In this document: positions 24,084 to 32,885 of the stretch, one piece after another | How the letters are laid out: every line of letters starts with the position of its first letter | Numbering within the stretch: position 1 is the stretch's first letter | Assembly: GCF_003946045.1 (NCBI RefSeq) | Contig: NZ_RHNW01000011.1 | Coordinates: forward strand, 1-64,000 | DNA: 64,000 nt | Origin: Levilactobacillus mulengensis | GTDB taxonomy: Bacteria > Bacillota > Bacilli > Lactobacillales > Lactobacillaceae | Reading direction: 5' to 3' | Made by a program: the position numbers and the translations under genes | Notes under the pieces: generated by a model | What the model was told of the DNA's origin: nothing | Databases searched by the model: none | Seen by the model: only the letters and a program-made list of their open reading frames with translations

Positions 24084-26276
24084 ATGGCAACTACCCACGA
24101 AACAGCACTAAGCGACCTGGCCAAGCCGGTTCAGCAGCAACTGAGCCAGTACCGGGTCCAACAGATTCAAGCCGTGTTGACCCTGTTAGACGAGGGCAAT
24201 ACGGTGCCCTTCATTGCGCGGTATCGGAAGGAACGGACGGGCTCACTGGATGAAGTGGCCATTCGCGACATTGAGGATGAAGCGCACCGCCTGCTGAAGT
24301 TGAATCAGCGACGGCAAGAAGTTTTAAAGATTATTGCTGAGCAGGGTAAATTGACGCCTGCGCTTAAGCAAAACTTGGCCCACGCCACGGTTTTGCAGCA
24401 GGTGGAGGACCTTTACCTGCCCTACAAGCAGAAGCGTCGGACCAAGGCCACGGTTGCCCGCGAGGCTGGGCTGGCGCCATTAGCGCAATGGTTATTGACC
24501 TTTCCGGCGTCTGGCTTAAACGCTAAGGCCCAGCAGTTTGTGGCGCCTGCCAAGGAATTGCCGGATGTCGCCGCCGTTTGGGCCGGGGTTCACGAAATCC
24601 TGGCGGAAACGTTTAGCGAACAGGCGGCGTTTCGGGAATGGATTCGTAAATACACCTGGCAACATGGTGAACTGACCAGCAAGCTCAAGCGAGGCGCGGC
24701 GGACGATGATGACCAGCAGGTTTACGCGACCTACTATGACTTTAGTCAGAGTTTAAAGCAGTTGCCGCCATACCGGGTCTTGGCCATCAACCGGGGCGAA
24801 CGGGAGAAAATTTTGTCCGTTGGCATCTCGGTTGACCCAGCATCCATTTTGCAGTATGGGCATTTCCGCCTGGTTGGGCAACACCAGGGGCCAGCCGTGG
24901 CCAAGGTGAAGGAGGCCTTCGCGGACGCCTACAAGCGGTTCTTGGGACCCGCCATTGAACGGGAGCTCCGCCGGCAGTTGACGGACCAGGCGGACGAGCA
25001 CGCCATTCAGGTCTTTGGCAACAACCTGTATCACCTGCTGATGCAGGCCCCCTTGAAGGGGAAGGTCGTCATGGGCTTTGACCCCGCGTACCGGACGGGG
25101 TGTAAACTGGCCATCATGGACCCCAACGGCCGTTTTCTCGCTAAGCAAGTGATCTATCCGCACAAGCCAGCGAAGGCCAAGGAACGGGCAGCCGCGGGTC
25201 CCGCGTTTAAGAAATTGCTCGAGGACTATCACGTTGAAATGATTGCCATCGGGAATGGGACCGCTAGCCGGGAGTCCGAGGAGTTTGTGAGCGGCATTTT
25301 AAAGACGCTGGATTATCCGGTCTACTACGTGCTGGTCAACGAGGCCGGTGCATCGGTCTACTCGGCTAGTGCCAACGCCCGCGCAGAGTTTGCGAACTTT
25401 CACGTCGAGGAGCGGTCGGCCGTCAGCATTGGCCGGCGCCTACAGGACCCCTTGGCCGAATTGATTAAAATTGACCCCAAGGCGGTCGGCGTTGGCCAAT
25501 ACCAACACGACGTGCCCGAGAAGGCCTTGGACGAGCAGCTGGACCGAGTCGTTGAAACGGCCGTCAACCAGGTCGGCGTCAACGTGAACACGGCAAGTCC
25601 GGAGCTTTTGACCCATATTTCCGGGCTGACGGCGACGACCGCGCAAAACATTGTGACCTATCGCAATGATAACGGGAGCTTTGCGGCGCGGCAGGAGTTG
25701 AAGAAGGTGCCGCGGTTGGGGCCCAAGGCCTACCAACAAGCGGTCGGCTTCCTACGCATCATTGATGGTCGCGAACCCCTAGACAACACGGATATTCACC
25801 CGGAAAGTTATCCGGTGGCGCGACAATTGTTACAGGCATTAGGGTCGGATCAGACCATTGGTCAGCCTAAGCTACAGCAGCAATTGGCTCAGCTCAATCA
25901 AAGCCAGTGGGCGGAAAAGTTAGACGTTGGCTCCGCAACCCTGAGTGATATCGTGGCCAGTCTGCGAAAACCGGGTCGGGACCTGCGAGACAGCATGCCG
26001 GCGCCACTGTTGCGCCAAGATGTGTTGACCATGGCCGATTTGAAACCGGGGATGGAGCTGCAAGGCACCGTCCGCAACGTGGTCGATTTCGGGGCATTCG
26101 TGGATATTGGCGTCAAGCAGGATGGGTTGGTCCACATTTCTCAGTTGGCCGACCATTATGTGAGTGACCCCAGCACGGTCGTAACGATTGGGGATGTGGT
26201 CACGGTCTGGGTGCTGAGTGTCGATGAGAACCGGCAACGGATTCAACTGACGATGCGAGCTGATAATCATGACTAA
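24084..26276 (+). CDS. tex: Tex-family RNA-binding transcriptional accessory protein
   Basis: A 730-residue cytoplasmic nucleic-acid-binding protein. Domains in order: an N-terminal Tex helical domain with GNTVPFIARYRKERTGSLDE, a YqgF/RuvC-like domain (GFDPAYRTGCKLAIMD near residue 330), a helix-hairpin-helix segment (VNTASPELLTHISGL near 500), and a C-terminal S1 domain (GTVRNVVDFGAFVDIGVKQD near 657). Length matches the family (about 720-780). AACGGAGGGG lies before the ATG. The stop overlaps the next start by 8 nt, so the SprT-like gene is translationally linked. The family role in transcription and RNA turnover is known only in outline. Confidence 0.95.
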   Translation: MATTHETALSDLAKPVQQQLSQYRVQQIQAVLTLLDEGNTVPFIARYRKERTGSLDEVAIRDIEDEAHRLLKLNQRRQEVLKIIAEQGKLTPALKQNLAHATVLQQVEDLYLPYKQKRRTKATVAREAGLAPLAQWLLTFPASGLNAKAQQFVAPAKELPDVAAVWAGVHEILAETFSEQAAFREWIRKYTWQHGELTSKLKRGAADDDDQQVYATYYDFSQSLKQLPPYRVLAINRGEREKILSVGISVDPASILQYGHFRLVGQHQGPAVAKVKEAFADAYKRFLGPAIERELRRQLTDQADEHAIQVFGNNLYHLLMQAPLKGKVVMGFDPAYRTGCKLAIMDPNGRFLAKQVIYPHKPAKAKERAAAGPAFKKLLEDYHVEMIAIGNGTASRESEEFVSGILKTLDYPVYYVLVNEAGASVYSASANARAEFANFHVEERSAVSIGRRLQDPLAELIKIDPKAVGVGQYQHDVPEKALDEQLDRVVETAVNQVGVNVNTASPELLTHISGLTATTAQNIVTYRNDNGSFAARQELKKVPRLGPKAYQQAVGFLRIIDGREPLDNTDIHPESYPVARQLLQALGSDQTIGQPKLQQQLAQLNQSQWAEKLDVGSATLSDIVASLRKPGRDLRDSMPAPLLRQDVLTMADLKPGMELQGTVRNVVDFGAFVDIGVKQDGLVHISQLADHYVSDPSTVVTIGDVVTVWVLSVDENRQRIQLTMRADNHD

Positions 26277-26748
26277 CGACGACTTACAACGGTTGGTCGA
26301 ACAGATTTCATTGGCCAGCTTCGGTAAGCCCTTCCGCCATCACGCCACGTTTAACGCGCGGCTACGGACGACGGGCGGCCGTTACCGGCTGACGGATCAT
26401 GATATTGAAATCAACCCCAAGATGCTGACGGAACATGGTGAGGCCGTTTTGATCGGTGTGATCAAGCATGAGTTGTGTCACTATCACTTGCACTTGGCGG
26501 GCCAATCCGGTCAGCACCGGACCGTGGCATTTAAAAAGTTATTGCAACAGGTGGGTGGCCTCCGGTTCGCGCCGGCACCGCCTCACCGTCAACCCCGGAT
26601 GCGTCGCTGGATGCTGTACGAATGCGTTCAGTGTCACCAGCAGTATTATCGGGCACGACGCATTGATGTTTCCAAGATGGTTTGCGGACGGTGTCACGGT
26701 CATTTGCGTTGGCAAAAGACTGTGATTGCCGAGGAGCGGCCACAATAA
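26269..26748 (+). CDS. SprT-like zinc metalloprotein
   Basis: A 159-residue SprT-family protein (YdcK-like). The zinc motif HELCHYH lies near residue 67, in an IGVIKHELCHYHLHLAG context. Two CxxC pairs near the C-terminus (CVQC and CGRC) form a zinc ribbon. This layout is shared with SprT/Spartan proteases, but protease activity in the short bacterial members is unproven. It overlaps tex by 8 nt. Confidence 0.9.
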   Translation: MTNDDLQRLVEQISLASFGKPFRHHATFNARLRTTGGRYRLTDHDIEINPKMLTEHGEAVLIGVIKHELCHYHLHLAGQSGQHRTVAFKKLLQQVGGLRFAPAPPHRQPRMRRWMLYECVQCHQQYYRARRIDVSKMVCGRCHGHLRWQKTVIAEERPQ

Positions 26749-26767
26749 CGTAAGGAGGTCATTACTG

Positions 26768-27649
26768 ATGGGTAAAACCATTATTCGGGTTCCCGCTACG
26801 GCGGCTAACCTGGGCCCCGGAATCGATTCGATTGGGGCGGCATTACATTTATATTTAACGGTTATCATTGAAGAAAAAACGGAAGCTTGGCGGGTCAACC
26901 ACGCGTTGGGCACTGAGATTCCTCGCGATGAGCACAACTTGATGGTGGAAACGGCTTTGAAGGTCAATCCCGATTTGCCAGCGCACCAGTTAACGGTGAT
27001 GTCGGACATTCCCGTCTCACGGGGGTTGGGGAGCTCGACCAGTGCCATTATCGCTGGGATTAAGATTGCCAATGAGTTGGGCGACATGAATTTAACGATT
27101 CCCCAACAGTTGAACTGGGCCGTCAAATTAGGAGGCACACTGGATAACGTGGCGCCCGCCTTGATGGGCCAGGCCACAGTTGCCACGGCGGAGGGCGATG
27201 AGGCCCACGCCATCAAGCTCCCACTACCGGACTTGCAGGTGCTGGTCTTCATTCCAGGACAAAAGCTATTGGCCCGCAAGAGTCGCGCGGTCTTACCGGA
27301 AAAGTTGCCCCTGCAGACGGCGGTTCATGCCAGCAGTGTGGCCAACGTCTTGGTTGCCGCATTGCTCAAGGGTGACTGGGACTTGGCCTCAACCATGATT
27401 GAACGTGATGAGTTCCATGAGCAAGCACGTTCGCAACTGGTACCGGAGCTTAATCAGATTCGAGCAGCCGCTCACGAGCTAAATATCACCGGTACCTACC
27501 TCAGTGGGGCTGGTCCAACCGTTGTGACCTTCGGAACCTCGCCACAGTTAACAATTTTGCGGGCAAAGCTGGCCAAGCTTGATATGGCCGGTAGCTTGCG
27601 GGTTATCGACCTTGATCAGGACGGTGCGACCGTCTTAACCGATGCATAA
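26768..27649 (+). CDS. thrB: Homoserine kinase
   Basis: A 293-residue GHMP kinase that phosphorylates L-homoserine for threonine synthesis. The GHMP P-loop PVSRGLGSSTSAIIAG lies near residue 84. The N-terminal VPATAANLGPGIDSIGAAL and the C-terminal GTYLSGAGPTVVTF are family blocks. TAAGGAGG precedes the ATG at 26768; the frame extends upstream into the SprT-like gene without a ribosome site. hom and thrC are not in the window. It follows the SprT-like gene by 19 nt and may be read from the tex promoter. Confidence 0.94.
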   Translation: MGKTIIRVPATAANLGPGIDSIGAALHLYLTVIIEEKTEAWRVNHALGTEIPRDEHNLMVETALKVNPDLPAHQLTVMSDIPVSRGLGSSTSAIIAGIKIANELGDMNLTIPQQLNWAVKLGGTLDNVAPALMGQATVATAEGDEAHAIKLPLPDLQVLVFIPGQKLLARKSRAVLPEKLPLQTAVHASSVANVLVAALLKGDWDLASTMIERDEFHEQARSQLVPELNQIRAAAHELNITGTYLSGAGPTVVTFGTSPQLTILRAKLAKLDMAGSLRVIDLDQDGATVLTDA

Positions 27650-27682
27650 ATAAAATTTTTTTGAATTAACTTGCAAAAAATA

Positions 27683-27711
27683 TTGTCAGGTGCGGAATCA
27701 TTTGTTATACT
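27683..27711 (+). promoter_or_regulatory. tRNA-Leu promoter
   Basis: TTGTCA (27683-27688) and TATACT (27706-27711) are spaced by 17 nt and lie just upstream of the tRNA. Confidence 0.8.
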
Positions 27712-27728
27712 ATTTCTTGTGAGTTAAT

Positions 27729-27813
27729 GCGGCCATGGCGGAATTGGCAGACGCGCAAGATTAAGGATCTTGTCCGGGTAATCCGGGTGGAAGTTCGAAT
27801 CTTCTTGGCCGCA
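27729..27813 (+). tRNA. tRNA-Leu (AAG)
   Basis: An 85-nt class II tRNA with acceptor stem GCGGCCA/TGGCCGC and a long variable arm with CCGG/CCGG. The anticodon stem CAAGA/TCTTG encloses TTAAGGA, so positions 34-36 are AAG. An A at position 34 is uncommon in bacteria outside tRNA-Arg(ACG) and would need deamination to inosine to read CUC. Confidence 0.93.
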
Positions 27814-27827
27814 TCAGAGGTTTACAG

Positions 27828-27859
27828 AAAGTACCGACCTATTGGGTTGGTGCTTTTTT
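27828..27859 (+). terminator. tRNA-Leu terminator
   Basis: AAGTACCGACC pairs with GGTTGGTGCTT (with G-T pairs), followed by T6. Confidence 0.8.
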
Positions 27860-27992
27860 GTTTTGTCGTGGTGGTAAACGTGCAGGTTGCAGATACTGTA
27901 GGACCATATTTTAAAAGACCAATTGTTCGGTACTTGCCGTCGAATTGGTCTTCTAGTTTGTTTTTTCAAGTTAATAGTAAAGGATACAAATA

Positions 27993-28409
27993 TTATTCAA
28001 TAGCTTTGTGATGGCTCGTGTAAGTTATTCCGTATACATTCTGAATGACTCGAAGAGTGTGTTTAGTACGTTTCATAGTGATTACATGGTATGAGGTACC
28101 ACCCATAGTTGTTTTTACATGTACTTTATAGAGACCGTGGCCTTTACTGATTACGTAGCGAACGGTGCTGGGATATGTATCAGATTGGGTCATCCCCTCC
28201 CAAAAGCTATGTTTATGGCCAACGTATGTATAGGCTTTTTCCCAGGTACTTTGCTTGTAATGTCCCCAGCCCAGGTGTTTCTTCCAATTCCCACGTAGAG
28301 CTTTAGGCAGAGTAGAGAGAGTTTTGGCTTGGGCGTTTATTGGTGTATTAGAGACACCGAGTCCAAGTGAGACAGCTACAAGGGCTGCCACTAGTAAATG
28401 TTTTTTCAT
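27993..28409 (-). CDS. Small secreted protein of unknown function
   Basis: A 138-residue protein with a clear Sec signal peptide: MKKHLLVAALVAVSLGLG followed by a probable cut after NAQA, leaving about 110 residues. The mature part is basic and rich in Trp, Tyr and His, with the motif LPKALRGNWKKHLGW, seen in many small lactobacillar exoproteins. No sortase or lipobox motif is present. AGGAGG precedes the ATG at 28409. It converges on the tRNA-Leu unit. The function is unknown. Confidence 0.8.
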   Translation of the reverse strand: MKKHLLVAALVAVSLGLGVSNTPINAQAKTLSTLPKALRGNWKKHLGWGHYKQSTWEKAYTYVGHKHSFWEGMTQSDTYPSTVRYVISKGHGLYKVHVKTTMGGTSYHVITMKRTKHTLRVIQNVYGITYTSHHKAIE

Positions 28410-28743
28410 TGAGTTACGCCTCCTGTTATAGATACGACTAAATAATATCACTGTGGAAAATAAGTTAATAGTGGCTCAACGCAATGAATTAGTGCTTTTG
28501 AGGTGTTTCATGGAAAATTGAGGGGGGCCACTTTTTAAACGAGGCTTAAGAACCGTGTTATCCGAGAGTCATGGTGGTTTAACGATGACCCCCAAAAACA
28601 ATTAAATTAACCCCGAAAAATGACAAACAGGTAACATTTTCGCCAAGGAATCGTTTTCATGAAAATAGGTCTTCAAAAATCCTTAAGAAGAGCGTAAGAT
28701 TGAAAATTAAATCAACCACTTTTCATTTTTCTAAGTAAATGTA

Positions 28744-28772
28744 CTGACAAGCGGTGGTGAACGCGTTATAGT
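28744..28772 (+). promoter_or_regulatory. Promoter of the MATE exporter gene
   Basis: CTGACA (28744-28749) and TATAGT (28767-28772) are spaced by 17 nt. Nothing else was recognised in the 28410-28743 gap, which is AT-rich and should also hold the promoter of the minus-strand secreted protein. Confidence 0.6.
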
Positions 28773-28823
28773 GGTTGTCTTGTGTCAATTTAATTGACCA
28801 TAATTTTAGAAGGAGGTCGGCGT

Positions 28824-30281
28824 ATGAGCGACTTAACCAAGGGCAATTCCCTCAAACTTATTTTCTTTTTCACGATTCCATTGTTGATTGGTAATTTATT
28901 TCAGCAATTATATAACGTCTCTGATACTGTAGTTGTGGGGCAAACCCTTGGTGTGAAGGCGCTGGCTGCCGTTGGTGCGACCGGTTCGATCAACTTCTTA
29001 ATTATTGGCTTCGCGCAAGGTCTAACTGCTGGCTTGGCCATTATTACGGCCACCCGGTTCGGGGCCCGCGATTACAAGGGTGTGCGGCGGTCCTTTGCCG
29101 CGAGCATCATCATTTCAATCTTAATGACGATTGTGTTGACGGTTCTGTCGTTGACCTTCGTTGATCCTATCTTGAAATTGATGCAAACTCCAGCGTCCAT
29201 CTTTGACAACGCCCGGATCTTTATCAGCACGATCTTTGCCGGGATCTTTGCGTCGATGGCGTTCAACTTACTTTCTAACATTATTCGGGCGCTCGGGGAT
29301 TCCCGGACGCCGCTGATTTTCCTGGTCATCGGGACCGTGGTCAACGTGCTTTTAGAATTACTCTTCATCCTGGTCTTCCACATGGGCGTCGCCGGTGCCG
29401 GGTGGGCAACCGTCATTTCTCAAGTGGTGGCTTCGCTCCTCTGTGTGGGCTACATCATCCGGTCCATTCCCATCCTACACATCTCTAAGGAAGATTTTAA
29501 ATTTGGATTCGATGAACTCTGGCAACACTTCTCCACGGGGATGCCCATGGGCTTTCAGCTATCCATCATTGCGATTGGCACGATGGTGATGCAGGCAGCC
29601 TTGAACTCTTTGGGGACCGACTCCGTTGCGGCATCGACTGCAGCGTCTAAGGTCGATCAACTGTGTTCACTGCCGATGTCTTCCTTCGGGGTCACCATGG
29701 CAACCTTTGCTGCCCAGAACTTTGGTGCCGGTAAGTACGGCCGTATCATGGAAGGGGTCAAGAAGACCCTCTGGTTATCCGGAACCTTTGCCGTCTTGGC
29801 GGGGAGCTTGGTCATCTTCTTCGGTAAGCCAATTGTGACGTTGATCATCGGGACAGCCGACGAACACGTCATTCAATTGTCGCAAACCTACTTCAACATT
29901 ATTGGGAGCACGTATCTTTTGTTAAGTGTCCTCTTTATCATCCGGAACACACTCCAAGGTCTGGGACGGCGAGTCTTGCCAACCTTAGCCGGTGTTGGGG
30001 AACTGACCATGCGGGTCTTTGCGGCGGTATTCCTGGTGGGGACGTTGGGGTATGCCGGGGCCGTTTCCGCCGAACCGTTGGCGTGGTTGGGTTCCTGTGC
30101 CATCCTGGTACCCTCTTGGATTCGGGCCGTGAAGCAATTACGGAACTTACAACGTTCAGAAGACATCGCTGCTGGGAAGGACCCAGAGGCCGAAGCGTTG
30201 GCTGCATCAGTTGCGCGCACCGAACCTGTGGGTGAAACAATTTCATCAGCACCTGAATTAGAGTCTTACCGTAAAGCGTGA
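28824..30281 (+). CDS. MATE-family efflux transporter
   Basis: A 485-residue multidrug and toxin extrusion protein with 12 predicted membrane segments. The N-terminus LIFFFTIPLLIGNLFQQLYN and the following DTVVVGQTLGVKALAAVGA are the MATE entry signature; the second half repeats the pattern with LPMSSFGVTMATFAAQNFGAG. It would export cationic compounds against Na+ or H+. AAGGAGG supports the ATG at 28824. The substrate is unknown. It is monocistronic with a strong terminator. Confidence 0.92.
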   Translation: MSDLTKGNSLKLIFFFTIPLLIGNLFQQLYNVSDTVVVGQTLGVKALAAVGATGSINFLIIGFAQGLTAGLAIITATRFGARDYKGVRRSFAASIIISILMTIVLTVLSLTFVDPILKLMQTPASIFDNARIFISTIFAGIFASMAFNLLSNIIRALGDSRTPLIFLVIGTVVNVLLELLFILVFHMGVAGAGWATVISQVVASLLCVGYIIRSIPILHISKEDFKFGFDELWQHFSTGMPMGFQLSIIAIGTMVMQAALNSLGTDSVAASTAASKVDQLCSLPMSSFGVTMATFAAQNFGAGKYGRIMEGVKKTLWLSGTFAVLAGSLVIFFGKPIVTLIIGTADEHVIQLSQTYFNIIGSTYLLLSVLFIIRNTLQGLGRRVLPTLAGVGELTMRVFAAVFLVGTLGYAGAVSAEPLAWLGSCAILVPSWIRAVKQLRNLQRSEDIAAGKDPEAEALAASVARTEPVGETISSAPELESYRKA

Positions 30282-30287
30282 TAAACT

Positions 30288-30319
30288 ATGGTGTGGTCAG
30301 TGATGACCGCACCATTTTT
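30288..30319 (+). terminator. Terminator after the MATE gene
   Basis: ATGGTGTGGTCA pairs with TGACCGCACCAT, followed by TTTTTC. Confidence 0.88.
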
Positions 30320-30362
30320 CTTTACCTAAAAATGTAAAAAACGCACAAGGAGACCTTGCGAA

Positions 30363-30974
30363 ATGAAAAATTTTATTTTTGATATTGACGGGACCTTACT
30401 GGATACCGAGGCCATGTACATGAAGTCGCTTCAGGCCGTTCTTCATGACCGGGGAATTGAACGGGAATATGCGACGCTGGCGAAGACGTTTGGGATTCCC
30501 AGCCGGGACGCATTGATTCGCTTGCAGTTACCGGATGTCGATGACATCTTGGCAGAGTGGGGCCCCCGGACGCAGGATTACCGGGATACGGTGGCCATCT
30601 ACGCGGGGGTCAAATCGGCTCTTGCCCAGTTGAAGGCGGCCGGTGCGGGTCTCGCCATCATGACCTCCAAACAACGGTTTGAATATGACCGGGATGTGGT
30701 CAGCATGGGGCTAGACAGCTACTTTAGCCAGGCCATCGTTGCCGAAGACATTGCCCACGGCAAGCCGGAGCCGGATGGTATCCTATTGGCGATGGACCGG
30801 CTCGGTGCCAAGCCAGCGGAGACCGTTTACGTGGGGGACACGGTGTACGACGCCGAGGCTTCGGCGGCGGCCCACGTGACCTTTGGTTTTGCTGCGTGGA
30901 ATGGGCGAACACCAACTGATTTTACGCCGGACGTTAGTTTTATCACGCCAGCGGCCATGTTGGACCACCTGTAA
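30363..30974 (+). CDS. HAD-superfamily hydrolase
   Basis: A 203-residue class I HAD phosphatase or phosphoglucomutase-like enzyme. Motif I DIDGTLLDTE carries the nucleophile Asp near residue 8. Motif II is IMTSKQ, motif III is the HGKPEPD lysine near 140, and motif IV is VGDTVYDAEAS near 162. A small alpha-helical cap lies between motif I and residue 80. The substrate cannot be assigned; phosphoglycolate or sugar phosphates are typical. AAGGAGA precedes the ATG. Confidence 0.88.
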   Translation: MKNFIFDIDGTLLDTEAMYMKSLQAVLHDRGIEREYATLAKTFGIPSRDALIRLQLPDVDDILAEWGPRTQDYRDTVAIYAGVKSALAQLKAAGAGLAIMTSKQRFEYDRDVVSMGLDSYFSQAIVAEDIAHGKPEPDGILLAMDRLGAKPAETVYVGDTVYDAEASAAAHVTFGFAAWNGRTPTDFTPDVSFITPAAMLDHL

Positions 30975-31078
30975 ATTTAGCTGAGGGAGTAGCTGGAACC
31001 GCTTTTTTATGCTATATTTAATTCGGACGCAATTTACGGAAAACCGCTGAATAGCGGAATTGATGAAGGGGTGGCAGA

Positions 31079-31498
31079 ATGCTCGCCATAATCGTCACGA
31101 GCCACGGTGAATTTGCCCGTGGAATTTTACAAAGTGCCGAAATGATCTTCGGTAAAGCTCAAAAAATTATTGCCGTCACACTGGCGGCCGACGAAAGTGT
31201 CGAGGACTTGGCAAATCACTACCAGGCGGCGATTCAGGAAATGGCCCCGGTAGACGAATTGTTGTTTTTAGTCGACTTATGGGGCGGTTCGCCCTTTAAC
31301 GCGGCTAGTCGGGTCGTTGCCCAGCATCCGGACCGGTATGGTCTCGTGGCTGGCTTGAATCTGCCAATGTTGATTGAAGCACTGTCGATTCAGAACCAGA
31401 CCTTGGCTGAGGTGATTCCCCACTTGGAGCGCGCAGCTCAGGGGGGAATTCGCCATTTAGATTTACAAGCGAACACGGGAGATGACGAGTTACTATGA
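31079..31498 (+). CDS. PTS mannose/fructose/sorbose-family IIA
   Basis: A 139-residue cytoplasmic EIIA-Man domain. The phosphoryl-accepting His is His9 in VTSHGEFA. The LVDLWGGSPFNAA block near residue 63 is typical. It takes phosphate from HPr and passes it to the IIB encoded next. Its stop overlaps the IIB start by 4 nt. GAAGGGGTGG precedes the ATG. The CCGCTGAATAGCGG hairpin upstream could be regulatory; I saw no convincing sigma-54 box. Confidence 0.92.
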   Translation: MLAIIVTSHGEFARGILQSAEMIFGKAQKIIAVTLAADESVEDLANHYQAAIQEMAPVDELLFLVDLWGGSPFNAASRVVAQHPDRYGLVAGLNLPMLIEALSIQNQTLAEVIPHLERAAQGGIRHLDLQANTGDDELL

Positions 31499-31998
31499 CG
31501 ATGACAATTAAATTAGCGCGGGTCGATAACCGCTTACTGCACGGTCAAGTTGCGACGGTGTGGACCAAGACGGTACGGCCTAACCGGATTTTGGTCGTCT
31601 CCGATGACGTGGCACAGGACCAACTGCGCAAGACGCTGATCGTCCAAGCGGCACCAGCTGAAGCTAAGGCCAACGTCATTACGTTAGCGAAAATGGCGCA
31701 GATTTATCGGGATGCCCGTTTTGATGGGTTTCAGCCGATTGTCTTAATGGAAACGCTGCCGGAAATGGCTAGTTTGGTCGATCAAGGTGTCGACCTGACC
31801 GCGACTGGCGTGAACGTGGGGAACCTGGCCTATACGGCGGGGAAGACCCTGTTGACGGCTAGTCTGTCCGCCGATGAAGCGGACGTCGCTGCTGCCAAGA
31901 AGTTGGTTGCGGCCGGTGTCGATGTTTATGCGCAGACGGTTCCCACGGATCGTAAACAGGATTTCTTAAAGTTAGCAGCTAAAAAGGGTTTGTCGTAA
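31495..31998 (+). CDS. PTS mannose/fructose/sorbose-family IIB
   Basis: A 167-residue EIIB-Man/Sor domain with the active histidine in VDNRLLHGQVATVW, near residue 15. The C-terminal half, with NVGNLAYTAGKTLLT, matches the family. It phosphorylates the sugar brought in by IIC/IID. The ATGA overlap with IIA means translational coupling; a second ATG at 31501 is an alternative start. A hairpin terminator separates it from IIC. Confidence 0.92.
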   Translation: MTMTIKLARVDNRLLHGQVATVWTKTVRPNRILVVSDDVAQDQLRKTLIVQAAPAEAKANVITLAKMAQIYRDARFDGFQPIVLMETLPEMASLVDQGVDLTATGVNVGNLAYTAGKTLLTASLSADEADVAAAKKLVAAGVDVYAQTVPTDRKQDFLKLAAKKGLS

Positions 31999-32014
31999 CA
32001 CCTCACTCGGTGGT

Positions 32015-32039
32015 CACCCCACCTGAGCGGGGTGTTTTT
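32015..32039 (+). terminator. Intra-operon terminator between IIB and IIC
   Basis: CACCCC/GGGGTG with loop ACCTGAGC is followed by TTTTTG. The upstream CTCACTCGGTGG could pair with CCACCTGAG and break the hairpin. Confidence 0.6.
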
Positions 32040-32077
32040 GCGGTACATATTAGAAAGTAGAAGGGAGTCAACGGGTC

Positions 32078-32872
32078 ATGAGCATTTGGGGAGTTTTGAT
32101 TATTGCCTTCTTAGCGGGGATTGAAGGTGTGATTGATGAGTGGGAATTTCATCAACCCATCGTTGCCTGTACGCTAGTCGGTTTGGCAACCGGGAATCTC
32201 GTGAGTGGGATTGCCCTCGGGGCTTCACTGCAGTTGGTGACTCTGGGCTGGATGAACATTGGGGCCGCTGTTGCCCCTGATCCGGCGCTAGCCGCCGTTG
32301 TGGCCGCATGGTGGGTCAGTGGCCCGGCACACCTGCCCGTGGCAGCAGGGGTCATTTTAGCCATCCCCTTGGCCTTGATTGGTCAGGGCTTGACTCAGGG
32401 CTTGCGTAAACTGATTATTCCGTTGGTGCAACAGGCCGACGTGGCCGCTGCCAGTGGCAATCTGCACCGAATTGACTGGATTCTGCGCCTCAGCGTGGTC
32501 TTACAGGGACTTCGGGTCCTGATTCCCACGGCACTCTTGATGTGGATTCCTAGTACCTGGATTCATGCGAGTTATCACCTGTTGCCCCAAGTCATTCAGG
32601 GTGGTCTGCGGGTGTCCGCGGGTCTGCTGGTCGTGGTCAGCTTTGCCATTGTTATCAACATGATGGCGACCCGGCAGCTCTGGCCGTTCTTCTTCATTGG
32701 GTTTGCCCTCGCGACGGACGGTCATCTCAGTCTGGTAGCGCTAGGTTTAATTGGCGTGGGACTGGCTATTCTCTACCTGCGTCTACAGGACGGCGGTCAC
32801 CACGATAATGGTGGGGGCGGCGGTACCCAGACCGATGAAGACGAATTGGACCGCGAACTGGATGATCTTTAA
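32078..32872 (+). CDS. PTS mannose/fructose/sorbose-family IIC
   Basis: A 264-residue membrane channel subunit. The N-terminus WGVLIIAFLAGIEGVIDEWE and the GIALGASLQLVTLGW block are typical of EIIC-Man. About 7 hydrophobic segments are present. The C-terminal tail is odd: a His/Gly-rich run, then an acidic stretch ending DELDRELDDL, which is longer than usual. GAAGGGAG precedes the ATG. IID follows after 13 nt. Confidence 0.92.
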   Translation: MSIWGVLIIAFLAGIEGVIDEWEFHQPIVACTLVGLATGNLVSGIALGASLQLVTLGWMNIGAAVAPDPALAAVVAAWWVSGPAHLPVAAGVILAIPLALIGQGLTQGLRKLIIPLVQQADVAAASGNLHRIDWILRLSVVLQGLRVLIPTALLMWIPSTWIHASYHLLPQVIQGGLRVSAGLLVVVSFAIVINMMATRQLWPFFFIGFALATDGHLSLVALGLIGVGLAILYLRLQDGGHHDNGGGGGTQTDEDELDRELDDL

Positions 32873-32885
32873 GGAGGCGTGACTA

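Noticed and set aside
27727-28011. Open frame over tRNA-Leu and its terminator
   Set aside because: It is an RNA-gene shadow with no ribosome site.
30975-31078. Sigma-54 promoter for the mannose-type PTS
   Set aside because: TGGAAC followed by a T-rich stretch lacks the GC element at the right spacing.
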